Source: Leptolyngbya sp. PLA1 (GTDB lineage: Bacteria; Planctomycetota; Phycisphaerae; Phycisphaerales; UBA1924). Taken from it: DNA of 64,000 nt. Positions 28,390-37,984 of the stretch are shown here, in pieces (positions within the stretch are counted from its first letter, which is position 1; the number at the start of each line of letters is the position of its first letter). The translations under genes and the position numbers were made by a program. The notes beneath the pieces are model-generated. The model did not search any database and was not told the DNA's origin. It worked only from the letters and a program-made list of their open reading frames with translations. The DNA lies in contig QWIH01000012.1 in NCBI GenBank assembly GCA_021405315.1, forward strand, positions 1-64,000. The letters run 5' to 3'.

Positions 28390-28427
28390 TCAAAAAAAGA
28401 AACGCCCCCCGAAGGCTGGGGGGCGTA
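28390..28427 (-). terminator. terminator of the porin gene, probably bidirectional
   Basis: On the minus strand the stem ACGCCCCCC/GGGGGGCGT is followed by TTTCTTTTTTT. It lies between two convergent genes and can serve both, though the T tract favours the minus strand. Confidence 0.85.
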
Positions 28428-28450
28428 AGAGCGAATGGTCCTGATGCGGA

Positions 28451-29668
28451 TCAGAACATGACCTGCATCTGAAGGCGGAGGGCGATCTGCCCGTCCTCCG
28501 TATCCGCCAGCAGGTTGGAGCCGGTGCTCGGCGAGATGATGCCCGCGTTGTCCTCGGCGTCAAAGTAGTACTGGACGTCGGCGGAGAACTTCGCCGCGTG
28601 GCTCTCGGGAGAGAGGTAGTAGTTTGCTCCGGCGGTGAGCGTGTGGAAGTCGTCGCCGCCCGAGTCGTCGTCGGGGAAGACGCCGTCATAGCGGAGGAAG
28701 ACCTCGCACTGATCGGAAACGAGGTATCCGCCCTGGAGGACCGCGCCGAAGTCATCGGCGTCGGAGCCGCTGCTGTCGGTGTTGCGCCAGACGGCGGCGG
28801 CGAAGAGGTTCCAGCCATTGCCCTCCATGCTCGCGTCGACGGTCGCCTGCAGAACCTGCGTGTCGCTGGTGCCGCCGGTCTCGCCCCCGTCCTGGAAGTG
28901 GACCGCAGCGCCGAACATGCCGCCGTACTCAGAGCCGCGCCACGAGACGTTGTCGTCGAAGCGCTTCCAGTCGCCCTTGCCCCAGCGGAACTCACCGCGG
29001 GCGGTGAAGGCGTAGTCGGCCTCGGAGCCGGAGTTGAAGTCGGTGTTGAGGGTGTTCAGACCGTCTGAGAACGCCGCCCAGCCGCGGAAGGTCTCGCCCT
29101 GATAGCCGACCTGCACGAGCTGCGAGCGGCCCTGGGTGAAGACGGAGTTCATCGTCGACCGCTCGACCGTCAGTTGCCGGGTGTCGGAGACGGTCTCTTC
29201 CCGCATGAGCGGAACCTTGTTCTGGCCCCACTTGATGGTCATGTTGTTCTCGAACTTGTACTGGGCGTAGGCGTCGAGGAGCCCGAACGTCCCGCTGCTG
29301 CGCGAGAACTCGCCCAGGATGTCGAACGAGAGGTTCTTGCTCCAGACGGTGCCCTTCATGCCCACGCGGGTCCGGCGAGCCTGGAACCCGTGGGTGAAGT
29401 CGTCCTGGTCACCGGCAGAATCCTCGTCGCGGAGGTTCATCAGATACCGGAACTGCGAGAACCCGTAGGGCGTCAGCGTGTTGGCCCCGCCGTCGCTGAT
29501 GAAGAACGCGCCCTTCTCCCACCCGCCTCCTGCGGCGGCGGAGAGGCTGGACCGGTTCGCCGCGTCGGCGAGCAGTTCACGAGAGATGTCGTCCGCCGCC
29601 TGGGCGAACACGGGTGCTGCAAGGCCCGCGAGGGCCACGAGCGTGGCGAAAGAGCGACCGCTGGTCAT
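28451..29668 (-). CDS. OprO/OprP-type outer membrane porin
   Basis: A 405-residue outer-membrane beta-barrel. The signal peptide MTSGRSFATLVALAGLAAPVFA is cleaved before QAADD. The body alternates aromatic strands: FQARRTRVGMKGTVWSKNLS, LLDAYAQYKFENNMTIKWGQ then NKVPLMREE, and it ends in the aromatic residue Phe (LRLQMQVMF), as expected for barrel assembly. The RRxRxGxxG...QxKxPxxxE pattern is that of phosphate-selective porins O and P. The ATG at 29668 has GGAG upstream. The neighbouring phoU on the same strand fits a phosphate role, but the ion preference is unproven. Confidence 0.87.
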   Translation of the reverse strand: MTSGRSFATLVALAGLAAPVFAQAADDISRELLADAANRSSLSAAAGGGWEKGAFFISDGGANTLTPYGFSQFRYLMNLRDEDSAGDQDDFTHGFQARRTRVGMKGTVWSKNLSFDILGEFSRSSGTFGLLDAYAQYKFENNMTIKWGQNKVPLMREETVSDTRQLTVERSTMNSVFTQGRSQLVQVGYQGETFRGWAAFSDGLNTLNTDFNSGSEADYAFTARGEFRWGKGDWKRFDDNVSWRGSEYGGMFGAAVHFQDGGETGGTSDTQVLQATVDASMEGNGWNLFAAAVWRNTDSSGSDADDFGAVLQGGYLVSDQCEVFLRYDGVFPDDDSGGDDFHTLTAGANYYLSPESHAAKFSADVQYYFDAEDNAGIISPSTGSNLLADTEDGQIALRLQMQVMF

Positions 29669-29814
29669 CACTGAGCTCCAATGGGTGAAAACGAGTTCCC
29701 TGACACCGAGGTCCGATCTTATCAATGCGTCTCGGGGACGGAGGAGCTTCACGCCGGGTTACCCCCGGATTGCGCAGGTCTTTGCAGAAACTTCGCGCTC
29801 GGGCGCAACCCCCC

Positions 29815-30558
29815 TCAGGAGGGGCTTTGCTCGGCCTGTGGAGACTGCCGTGTGCGTCGTTTCTCGTGGCGGATGATGACCCCGGTCGCGAGGTAAACAA
29901 CGTCCTCGGCGATACTTGCCATGAGGTCGCCGACGCGTTCGAGCTCTCGGCCGGTTCGGTAGACCAAGAGCCCGATTGCCGGCCCGTGCTGGCCCAGCGA
30001 CGGGTCCGTGATGACCGAGGCCGTCTCTTCGAACAGCCGCTTCTCCAGCAGATCGATCGCCTGATCTCCGCCGATGAGTTGCTTGGCCCCCTCCGCGTCC
30101 TCGTCCTGCACCGTTCGCAGAGCCTGGTGGCAGATGGCGGGCACCCGCTGACCGAGCTCGGTCAGCGCCGTGGGCCAGCGTGGAGGTCTCGCCCCGCACC
30201 GATCGGACAACCGCAGCACAACCTTGGCGATGGATGTCGCGTGGTCGCCCACGCGTTCGATCGTGTTGTTCGCGCGGAGCACAAACGTGGCGGTCCGGAA
30301 GTCCCTGGCGTACGGCGCCCTCAGGGCCAGCACTTCGTGGCACGCCTGCTCGATGGCGACCTCCTCCGCGTCGACCTGGTCGTCACTCTTGCGGACCGAC
30401 CGCGCCGCGTCGGCGTCCAGCGTCCACAGCGCGTTCACCGCACGCTCCAGCATCGAGACCGCGAACGCCGACTCGCGCAGAAACCTGCTCTTGAGCTCCA
30501 GGATGCGGCGTTCGGTCACGGGGTGGTGCTCACCCCCGGGGGTGCTGTGCTCGGGCAT
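29815..30558 (-). CDS. phoU: phosphate signalling regulator PhoU
   Basis: A 247-residue protein of two three-helix repeats typical of PhoU. Each contains the acidic metal-binding pattern: DDQVDAEEVAIEQACHEVLA in the first and LIGGDQAIDLLEKRLFEET in the second. IERVGDHATSIAKVVL and LERVGDLMASIAEDVVYL are the matching helix pairs. PhoU couples the Pst transporter to the PhoR kinase and restrains phosphate-starvation genes. pst and phoBR genes are not in the window; instead the porin lies downstream on the same strand (146 bp gap). GGAG precedes the ATG at 30558. Confidence 0.92.
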   Translation of the reverse strand: MPEHSTPGGEHHPVTERRILELKSRFLRESAFAVSMLERAVNALWTLDADAARSVRKSDDQVDAEEVAIEQACHEVLALRAPYARDFRTATFVLRANNTIERVGDHATSIAKVVLRLSDRCGARPPRWPTALTELGQRVPAICHQALRTVQDEDAEGAKQLIGGDQAIDLLEKRLFEETASVITDPSLGQHGPAIGLLVYRTGRELERVGDLMASIAEDVVYLATGVIIRHEKRRTRQSPQAEQSPS

Positions 30559-30621
30559 TCTGTTCTCCGCGTGCCTCGTCCGCGGGGAGCCGCGGCGGCA
30601 ACTCCCAGTGTACGGCCCGAC

Positions 30622-33600
30622 CTACCGCCGCGAAGGTCCACGCCCGCGCGGGGTCGCCGGCGGGGCGGGCGGTGCCTTTGCCCCCGGGGCGGGGGCCGTC
30701 ACGAGTCCCAGCCTCCGACGCAGCACCGCCAGCAGCGTCGTCGGCTCGAGCGCCCCCGCGTGCGGCCTGAAGTACACCTCGCTCAGCTTCTCGTTCGATT
30801 TCGGGGGCAGGGGTGTCACCGTTCCCGGTGCGCCCGCGGCCCGTGCCGTGAGCGCCGCCGCCACCTTTCCGGCGTCCTCGCACGTGAAGACCACGTCCTT
30901 CTCCCGGATCGTGACCGTTCGGACTCCCATCGCCGCGCACGCCACGCGGACGGAGGCGACATCGAGCAGTGTCGCGACCGGGGTGGGCAGCTCGCCGTAC
31001 GCGTCCACCAGGTCTGCACGCGCCTTCTCGAGCTGCTCATTGGATTGAGCCGAGGCGATCCGGCGATACGCGTCGAGTCGCCTGGGCTCGCTGGGGATGT
31101 AGCCCGTCGGAATCAGCCCGCCCGCGCCGATCTCCACCGACGTTGCGCTCGCGGTTACCTTCGGAGTCTCGTGCTGCAGGTCATGCACCGCGCTCTCGAG
31201 CAACTGGCAGTACATCTCGTACCCGACGGCGGCGATGTGCCCGCTCTGCTCCGCGCCCAGGATGTTCCCCGCGCCCCGGATCTCGAGGTCGCGCATGGCG
31301 ATCTTGAACCCCGCGCCGAGCATCGAGTACTGCTCGAGGGCCTGCAGCCTCTTGCGGGCGACCTCGTTCACGTTCCGCTCCGCGGGCAGCAACGCGTAGC
31401 AGTAGCCGCGGTGCTTGCCCCGGCCCACGCGTCCCCTGAGCTGGTGCAGATCGGCGAGCCCGAACCGGTCCGCGTCGTCGATGATCATGGTGTTGGCGGA
31501 GGGGATGTCGATCCCACTCTCGATGATGGTGGTCGACAGCAGGATGTCCGCCTCTCGCCTGATGAACCTGAGCATCACCGACTCCAGTTCCTCGGGCGGC
31601 ATCTGCCCGTGGCCCACCACGATGCGGGCGTCGGGCACGAGCTTCTGGATGTCGTCGGCCTTGCTGCGGATGTCGTGGACGCGGTTGTGGACATAGAAGA
31701 CCTGCCCCTCGCGGGCCAGTTCACGTTCGATGGCCTGCCTCACGCGGTGAGGGTTGAACGGGATCACCTCGGTCACGATCGCGCGCCGGTCCAGCGGCGC
31801 CGTCGTGAGGCTGGAGATATCGCGGATGCCGAGCATCGCCATGTGCAGGGTCCGCGGGATCGGAGTCGCGGAGAGCGTCAGCACGTCGACCGTAAGCCTC
31901 AGCCTGAGCAGCGACTCCTTGTGCTCGACGCCGAACCGCTGCTCCTCGTCGATGATGACCAGCCCCAGGTCCGCGAAGCGCACGTCCTTGCTCAGCACGC
32001 GGTGCGTCCCGATGATGATGTCCACCTGTCCCCGCGACAGGTCATCGAGCGTCTGCTTCACCTGGGCGTCGGACTTGAACCTCGAAACGGACTCGACGCG
32101 GAACGGGTAGGCCGCGAACCTGGCCCGGAACGTCCGCTCGTGCTGCTCCGCCAGCACGGTGGTGGGCACGAGCACCGCGACCTGCCGGCCCGATTCCACA
32201 GCCTTGAACGCCGCCCGGATTGCGAGCTCCGTCTTCCCGAAGCCCACGTCGCCGCAGATCAGCCGGTCCATCGGCCTGGCCCGCTGCATGTCCTTCTTGA
32301 TCTCCGAGAGGCTGGCGAGCTGGTCCTCGGTCTCCTCATAGGGGAACTCGTCCTCGAACTCGCGCTGCCAGGTGGTGTCGGCGGGATAGGCGATTCCGGG
32401 CAGGTGCTCGCGCGCCGCCCGCACGCGCATCAGCTCCGCCGCGAGGTCCCGCACGCTCTGGGACACCCGTTCCTTCTGGGCGCGCCAACGGGTCCCACCC
32501 AGGGTGGAGAGGGGGGGCTTGCCGTGGAACCCGCCCACATACTTCTGCACCTTGTCGATGTGCATGGCCGGCACATAGAGCCGGGCCCGCGAAGCGAACT
32601 CAAGGACCAGGTACTCTTCCTGCTCCGCGGGTGCGCGGTCCGCACTGCGCTGGGCCGTCGGCAGGTCACGGGGCTTCATCAGCTTCAGCCCGTCGAACCT
32701 CGCGATGCCGTGGTCGGCGTGCACGACGTAGTCCCCTGCCTCGAAGGTGAGGAAGGTGTCCATCGCGCGCCCCGCCCGCACGCGCCCGGCCCGCCTCCGG
32801 ACCGAGAACCGGCTCATCAGTTCGTGGAAGGGCACCACCATCACGGGGGGCGCGTCGGCGTCATGCCATGTGAAGCCCCGGTGGACGTAGCACGTGCACA
32901 CGCGCACGCTGGAGGGGGCGTCCGCCACGGTCAGCAGTTCATGGGCCCGGTCCGCCTCACCCTGGTTCTGACAGCACACGATCGCGCCCGAGCGAGCCAG
33001 CGACACGAGTTCTGCGACGGCGGCCGTCGCATCGTGCGGGAACGTCGGCAGCACGCCCGCGCCCAGGTCCGTCCGCCGGTCCGCCGCCGCGGCGCCCGCG
33101 GAAAACTGGTTCACCTCGGCGAGCGCGGAGAAGCGACGCTCCAGGTGCGTCAGCACCGCGGGTGGACCGATGATCCCCCGAGGTTCTGATACCCGCTCGA
33201 AGTACCCCCGGCCCTGCTCCACGACCTCGCCCGTCTCCGCGAGCAGGGCGATTGCGTTCCGCGGGAGCAGTTCCAGGAAGCACACGCCGGCGTCGGACGG
33301 CGCCATCCGCTCCGTCGCCGCCACGGGGAGCGTCACCCGCTCCACGCGCCGGTCGGTCGCCATCGAGTCCGGGTCAAACTCGCTCAGCTTCTCGACGACG
33401 TCGCCGAAAAAGTCCAGCCGCACGGGGGAGATTCGGCTGTCTCCGGCGGGCGGGAAGATATCGACGATCCCGCCACGTACCGAAAAGTCGCCCGGCTCGC
33501 CCACCGCGTCCGTGCGCGAGTACCCGGATGCGGCGAGCCAGCGCAGCAACTCCTGCTGCGACAAGGTCGTCCCCTCCTCGATGGTGCGGGAGAGCGACTC

Positions 33601-34149
33601 CGCCTCGGACGCGCCGGGCACGAGCTGCATCAGCGCCTGGATGGGACACACCACGACGCACGCGCCCTCCAGCGACCCCGCCGCTCGGCAGGCGTCGAGC
33701 CGGCGCAAAAAGGGCTCCGCGGCGGCCCGGCTGCCCGGGGCGTGCTCGAGTGCCGGGAGCACCACGACGGGCACGAGCCCTTCGAGTTCGTCCGCCGCCT
33801 CGTCCGCGTCATCCAGGTGCGCCACCACAAGCACGACGGGGCGTGACGTGACCACCGCCGTGGCTGCTGCGAGCAGGTTCACTGCGGACCCCGCGACGCC
33901 GGTCACGACACTCCGGTGCCCGGCGGCAAGGTCCTCGGCCATCCGGCGCACCGCCGGGGAGCGCACGAGCAGCCCCAGGGGATGCCCGCCGAGAGAGAGC
34001 GTCGCACTCTCCGGGGCTCTGTCGTCGGGTTGGTGTTGCTTGGAGGTCATGCGGTGCGTGAGAGGGGGCCTGCAGCGGTGCTCCGCAGCGCGCAGCGTGA
34101 AGCCCATCGGAGCATGCTCCGTGGGTCCGGGCCGGTGTGCTGTTGCCAT
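30622..34149 (-). CDS. mfd: transcription-repair coupling factor
   Basis: Removes RNA polymerase stalled at lesions and recruits UvrA. The 1175 residues match the family. Order: UvrB-like N-terminal region (VVLVVAHLDDADEAADELEG; SGYSRTDAVGEPGDFSVRGG), RNAP-interacting domain (EAGDYVVHADHGIARFDGL), then the RecG-like motor with LICGDVGFGKTELAIRAAFK, IIDEEQRFGVEHKE, LSATPIPRTLHMAMLGIRD and QLRGRVGRGKHRGYCYALLP. The C-terminal TRCF domain is present. The start is uncertain: ATGs at 34149 and 34050 are both possible, the latter removing 33 residues without family character. No ribosome site marks either. Confidence 0.96.
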   Translation of the reverse strand: MATAHRPGPTEHAPMGFTLRAAEHRCRPPLTHRMTSKQHQPDDRAPESATLSLGGHPLGLLVRSPAVRRMAEDLAAGHRSVVTGVAGSAVNLLAAATAVVTSRPVVLVVAHLDDADEAADELEGLVPVVVLPALEHAPGSRAAAEPFLRRLDACRAAGSLEGACVVVCPIQALMQLVPGASEAESLSRTIEEGTTLSQQELLRWLAASGYSRTDAVGEPGDFSVRGGIVDIFPPAGDSRISPVRLDFFGDVVEKLSEFDPDSMATDRRVERVTLPVAATERMAPSDAGVCFLELLPRNAIALLAETGEVVEQGRGYFERVSEPRGIIGPPAVLTHLERRFSALAEVNQFSAGAAAADRRTDLGAGVLPTFPHDATAAVAELVSLARSGAIVCCQNQGEADRAHELLTVADAPSSVRVCTCYVHRGFTWHDADAPPVMVVPFHELMSRFSVRRRAGRVRAGRAMDTFLTFEAGDYVVHADHGIARFDGLKLMKPRDLPTAQRSADRAPAEQEEYLVLEFASRARLYVPAMHIDKVQKYVGGFHGKPPLSTLGGTRWRAQKERVSQSVRDLAAELMRVRAAREHLPGIAYPADTTWQREFEDEFPYEETEDQLASLSEIKKDMQRARPMDRLICGDVGFGKTELAIRAAFKAVESGRQVAVLVPTTVLAEQHERTFRARFAAYPFRVESVSRFKSDAQVKQTLDDLSRGQVDIIIGTHRVLSKDVRFADLGLVIIDEEQRFGVEHKESLLRLRLTVDVLTLSATPIPRTLHMAMLGIRDISSLTTAPLDRRAIVTEVIPFNPHRVRQAIERELAREGQVFYVHNRVHDIRSKADDIQKLVPDARIVVGHGQMPPEELESVMLRFIRREADILLSTTIIESGIDIPSANTMIIDDADRFGLADLHQLRGRVGRGKHRGYCYALLPAERNVNEVARKRLQALEQYSMLGAGFKIAMRDLEIRGAGNILGAEQSGHIAAVGYEMYCQLLESAVHDLQHETPKVTASATSVEIGAGGLIPTGYIPSEPRRLDAYRRIASAQSNEQLEKARADLVDAYGELPTPVATLLDVASVRVACAAMGVRTVTIREKDVVFTCEDAGKVAAALTARAAGAPGTVTPLPPKSNEKLSEVYFRPHAGALEPTTLLAVLRRRLGLVTAPAPGAKAPPAPPATPRGRGPSRR

Positions 34150-34161
34150 CGTAGTGGGGGC

Positions 34162-35502
34162 CTAGGCGTTCCGGTTCGGCGTGGAGCCGAGTGTTCCCAT
34201 CTGGGCGCGGAGGAGCACAAAGCCCGCCGCCCCCGCGATGGAAATGACCAGGGAGACTCCGAGAGCTGTGAGCGGCGCGTTCCATCCGCACCCCCGCGCC
34301 GCTTCATAGATGGTGACGGAAGCGAGCGGCGCGAGCAGCCCGCGGAGGCCGTTCAGCGTCACGTGCGTCGCCATGTAGCGGCCCGTCTCACCCGGGGGCG
34401 AGAAATCCACGTGTCCGAGGTTCCACGCCAGCGTGCCCCCCGCGAAGGCCACGCCCAGGATCACCGCCGAGGCATAGAGCAACTCCACGCGGTGCAGCGC
34501 CGAGGCCAGCACCATCACCACGCCCGCCGCCACGAAGCACCAGGCGTGGATCGACCTGAACCGCACGACGTGCGCCCGGTCGAGCAGCCTGGCCCAGGCG
34601 GGGATCGCCGCCGCCTGAACGACGAACGGGATGGTGCTCGTGACCAGGATGCTCGCGAGGTACTTCACGCCGAACTGGTCGCGGAGCATGATCGCCAGCA
34701 CCGGCGTGACCATGATGTTGCCGAACCCGAGCACGAACATCCAGAGCATGAACTTCGCGTACCACGGGTCCTGCCTGAGCACCTGGACCACGACCATCGG
34801 ACCCTTCCATGGCGGGAGCACGCGCGGGCCCTCGCGTTCGGCCTTCAGGAGCGCCCGCTCCCTCCTCACGCGCAGTCGCCCCGTAGCGCCCACCGCCACC
34901 ATGGCCAGCGCCACGACCACCGGCATGCACATCTGGTACCACGAGAGGGACCTGTCGAGCAGGAATCCCAGGAGCGAGCCAACGCCCGCGACCACCAGCA
35001 CCTGCAGCGTCGAGACGCGCCCGATGATCGAAGCACGCACCGCCCGTGCGTAGTTCGCCCGCCACACCGTGGGGCGGAGCATCACGATCCCCGACCAGCA
35101 GGTGCGGGCGGTCAGCACCGCGAACACGAGCAGCCCCAGGCCCGTGGGCGTCCGCGGAATCAGTGCCAACGACACGATGCACACCAGCACCACGACCTGC
35201 AGCGCGTTGATGAACGGCACCTTGGGCCGCCCGTGCGACCCCGACAGCCAGACAAAGCTCAGGATGTTCGCGAGCGCATCCATCGAGCCCAGCGCCGCCA
35301 CCGTGAAGTTGAGCGTTCGCTCGGAGACGACCCCCTCGTACGTCTGCTTGGCGAAGACGGAGATCACGCCGCTCTCGATCGCCGCCAGCGCGAGCGCGAA
35401 GAACCCGGCCGTGGTCAGTTCCAGCGAGTAGCTCTGCCTCGAGAGCAATGGCTGCGATCCCGGAAGAAACGACCGCACGGCCCGCGCCGGGGCCGTCAAC
35501 AT
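34162..35502 (-). CDS. major facilitator superfamily transporter
   Basis: A 446-residue membrane protein with about twelve hydrophobic spans (for example TAGFFALALAAIESGVISVF, LQVLVVAGVGSLLGFLL, MVVVQVL...FMLWMFVLGFG, LGVSLVISIAGAAGFVLL). A short cytoplasmic loop of basic residues (RLRVRRERALLKAERE) divides the two halves, as usual for MFS. No substrate motif is recognised. The ATG at 35502 is chosen; a GTG at 35529 is a little longer. It lies 43 bp after tdk on the same strand and 12 bp before mfd, so the three may be one transcript. Confidence 0.75.
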   Translation of the reverse strand: MLTAPARAVRSFLPGSQPLLSRQSYSLELTTAGFFALALAAIESGVISVFAKQTYEGVVSERTLNFTVAALGSMDALANILSFVWLSGSHGRPKVPFINALQVVVLVCIVSLALIPRTPTGLGLLVFAVLTARTCWSGIVMLRPTVWRANYARAVRASIIGRVSTLQVLVVAGVGSLLGFLLDRSLSWYQMCMPVVVALAMVAVGATGRLRVRRERALLKAEREGPRVLPPWKGPMVVVQVLRQDPWYAKFMLWMFVLGFGNIMVTPVLAIMLRDQFGVKYLASILVTSTIPFVVQAAAIPAWARLLDRAHVVRFRSIHAWCFVAAGVVMVLASALHRVELLYASAVILGVAFAGGTLAWNLGHVDFSPPGETGRYMATHVTLNGLRGLLAPLASVTIYEAARGCGWNAPLTALGVSLVISIAGAAGFVLLRAQMGTLGSTPNRNA

Positions 35503-35545
35503 CCCTGTTTTCGGTGGTCCTGTGGGCACGCTCGTCAACGGGGCC

Positions 35546-36109
35546 TCAGTGTAGCGCCCGTGACGCCGTCGCCCGGTCGAAACATCCGCGGCAGAGCGCC
35601 CGATAGCTCTCCGCACCGCCCACCGCCAGGGCGGATTCGTCCGCGGAGAGCCTGTGCGACCGAGCCGATGGCCCGCCGCAGTCCGCGCACACACCCCGCA
35701 CCTTCACCACCCGGTCGGCCTCGCACAGCAGCCACGGGAACGGGGGGAACGGCCTGCCCCGGTGGTCCGTGTCCACGCCCCCGACCACCACGCTGACCCC
35801 GCGGCGCAGCAGGAGTCTCACCGGGTCGATCAGACCATCACCGAAGAAGTGGGCTTCGTCGATCACGACCAGCCCCCCGGGTGCGGAACCCAACCCCGGA
35901 ATCTCTCCCGCATGGGCGACCACGATCGCCGGGCGCCGCAGACCATCGTGCGCCGTCAGCGCGTCGGGGTCGGAACGGGTGTCGGCGGCCGGCCTGCACG
36001 CGACGACGGGCACGCCCGACCGCTGGGCCTGGTCGATCCGGTCGATGAGCTTCGAGGTCTTCCCGGCGAACATCGGGCCGCAGACCGCTTCCAGCGTCGG
36101 GTGCTCCAT
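35546..36109 (-). CDS. tdk: thymidine kinase (type II)
   Basis: Phosphorylates thymidine in the salvage pathway. The 187-residue protein begins MEHPTLEAVCGPMFAGKTSK with the P-loop GPMFAGKTSK. VVIDEAHFFGD is the Walker B segment, and GGVDTDHRGRPFPPFP is the lasso/substrate region. Two Cys pairs, CADC and CRGC, form the structural zinc site. The ATG at 36109 is used rather than an upstream TTG. A minus-strand TACACT lies 17 nt before the ATG. The protein is slightly shorter than the roughly 190-205 of homologues but complete. Confidence 0.93.
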   Translation of the reverse strand: MEHPTLEAVCGPMFAGKTSKLIDRIDQAQRSGVPVVACRPAADTRSDPDALTAHDGLRRPAIVVAHAGEIPGLGSAPGGLVVIDEAHFFGDGLIDPVRLLLRRGVSVVVGGVDTDHRGRPFPPFPWLLCEADRVVKVRGVCADCGGPSARSHRLSADESALAVGGAESYRALCRGCFDRATASRALH

Positions 36110-36258
36110 GCGTCGGCTCACGCCCAAGTGTAGTTACCGGTCCGGCCGCATAACCCCGGAGCACGGCCGGGTGCCGCTGGCGGCGGGCGGAATTCGTGGT
36201 ATCTTCTCTCCTCCCGGGGGCGTAGATGTCCAGGGTTCACACAATGACGGAGGCCTCC

Positions 36259-37947
36259 GTGAAACACGCGACGCGATGCCGGTTTGGTCTGTGGGCATTG
36301 GCCTTGGCCGGGGTCAGCGCCGTTTCCATCGCGTCGGCACCCGCCAGCGCGCAGTTCACCGCGGATCCGACCGACGCACTGATCAGCGGTCCGACCCGGG
36401 TTCATCCGGCGGTCTGGAGCATCCTCCACGACCGACAGGAGCGCGTGCACGCCTGGGTCTTCCTCACCGACAAGGACGTCGCGGACGTCGGCTCGGCCCT
36501 CGTTGAGCTCGAAGCGACATACCCCGCACGCGCGCTCGCCCGACGCAGCCTCCGCCGCACCGACCCGGGCCTCGTCGACGAGCGGGATCTGCCCGTTGCG
36601 GCGTCCTACGAGTCCGCCATCCGGGCCGTCTGCCCGGAGGTCCGGGCCACCAGCCGCTGGCTGAACGCCGTCAGCGTCTCTGCCTCGCGGGAGCAGATCG
36701 CCCGCCTCGCGGAACTCCCGTTTGTCCGCTGGGTGCAGCCCGTCCGCCAGGGCCCCGCAACCGAGCCGGTGTCTCTCGAGGTCGAACCGCCCGCCACGTA
36801 CTCCGACCGCGATTTCTACGGCCGCTCATCCACGCAGCTCGCGCAGATCGGCCTGTCCAACCTCCATGCGATGGGCTTCACCGCGCAGGGCGTGGTCGTG
36901 GGGATTCTCGATACCGGCTTCCGCTACGACCATGCCGCGTTCAACCAGGCAGGGCATCCGCTTCAGATCCTTGCCGAGCGGGACTTCATCTTCGACGACA
37001 ACGTGACCACCGACGAGGCCGGCGACGAGCCGGGGCAGCACGGGCACGGCACGCTGATCCTCGGGTGCATCGCGTCGTACTTCCCCAATGAACTCGTGGG
37101 AGGTGCGTATGACGCGTCGGTGATCCTCTGCAAGACCGAGGACATCCGGAGCGAGACCCCCGCCGAGGAAGATTACTACGTCGAAGCCCTGGAGTTCATC
37201 GAGCTCCACGGGGGGGACCTGGCCACATCCAGCCTGTCCTACTCGGACTGGTACACCCAGGCGAACATGAACGGCGTCACCGCGGTGACCAGCATCGCGG
37301 TCAACATCGCGACCTCCAACGGCGTGCACTGCTGCACCGCCGCGGGGAACGCCGGCAACGATGCCGACCCGCAGACCAGCCGCCTGGGTGCGCCCGCGGA
37401 CGCCCTCGCCGTGATCACCTGCGGCGCCGTGGACATCGACGGCCTGACCGCCTCGTTCTCGTCCGACGGCCCGACCGCCGACGGACGACTCAAGCCTGAG
37501 GTTCTCGCTCGGGGCGTGGGGACCCGAACCGTCGCCACCGGGAACACGACGCAGTTCGCCTCCGCGAGCGGCACCTCGCTCTCCACACCCCTGCTCGCCG
37601 CCGCCGTCGCCTGCCTCGTCCAGGCCCATCCGGATTGGACGGCGGCCCAGATGCGGGCGGCGCTGTTCGCCACCGCGAGCGACCAGGTGGCCAATGGCCA
37701 GCCCGACCCGCTGTTTGTGCGGGGCCACGGCGTCATCAACGCCGCCGCCGCCGCCGTCCCGCTCTGTGACGCGGATGTGAACCAGGATGGCAACGTCGAC
37801 CAGGACGACGTGGGCTACCTCATCAACGTGGTCGGAGGCGGCGAGAACGCCACGGGCATCGACCCGGACTTCAACCACGACGGGAACACCGACCAGGACG
37901 ACATCGCGGCGCTCATCGGCGTCGTGGCGGGCGGCGACTGCCCCTGA
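36259..37947 (+). CDS. secreted subtilisin-like protease with C-terminal dockerin-like module
   Basis: A 562-residue exported serine protease (S8). The export signal (residues 1-30) ends in SAPASAQ. A propeptide-like region precedes the catalytic domain. The triad is Asp218 (GILDTGFRYD), His263 (GQHGHGT) and Ser440 (ASGTSLSTP), with oxyanion Asn364 (AAGNAGND). The final 60 residues (503-562) are the same two-loop module as in three other secreted proteins of this window, again ending Cys-Pro-stop. The GTG at 36259 is chosen because GGAGG lies exactly 5 nt upstream and a signal peptide follows at once; ATGs at 36226 and 36244 are alternatives. Confidence 0.9.
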   Translation: MKHATRCRFGLWALALAGVSAVSIASAPASAQFTADPTDALISGPTRVHPAVWSILHDRQERVHAWVFLTDKDVADVGSALVELEATYPARALARRSLRRTDPGLVDERDLPVAASYESAIRAVCPEVRATSRWLNAVSVSASREQIARLAELPFVRWVQPVRQGPATEPVSLEVEPPATYSDRDFYGRSSTQLAQIGLSNLHAMGFTAQGVVVGILDTGFRYDHAAFNQAGHPLQILAERDFIFDDNVTTDEAGDEPGQHGHGTLILGCIASYFPNELVGGAYDASVILCKTEDIRSETPAEEDYYVEALEFIELHGGDLATSSLSYSDWYTQANMNGVTAVTSIAVNIATSNGVHCCTAAGNAGNDADPQTSRLGAPADALAVITCGAVDIDGLTASFSSDGPTADGRLKPEVLARGVGTRTVATGNTTQFASASGTSLSTPLLAAAVACLVQAHPDWTAAQMRAALFATASDQVANGQPDPLFVRGHGVINAAAAAVPLCDADVNQDGNVDQDDVGYLINVVGGGENATGIDPDFNHDGNTDQDDIAALIGVVAGGDCP

Positions 37948-37984
37948 GACAGCCCACGCTCCCGATCGCTATGCTGTGGGCCTC

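Noticed and set aside
29725..33189. Long plus-strand frame opposite phoU and mfd
   Set aside because: It crosses two genes with strong family motifs on the minus strand. Its translation is Arg/His/Leu-rich with no recognisable domain.
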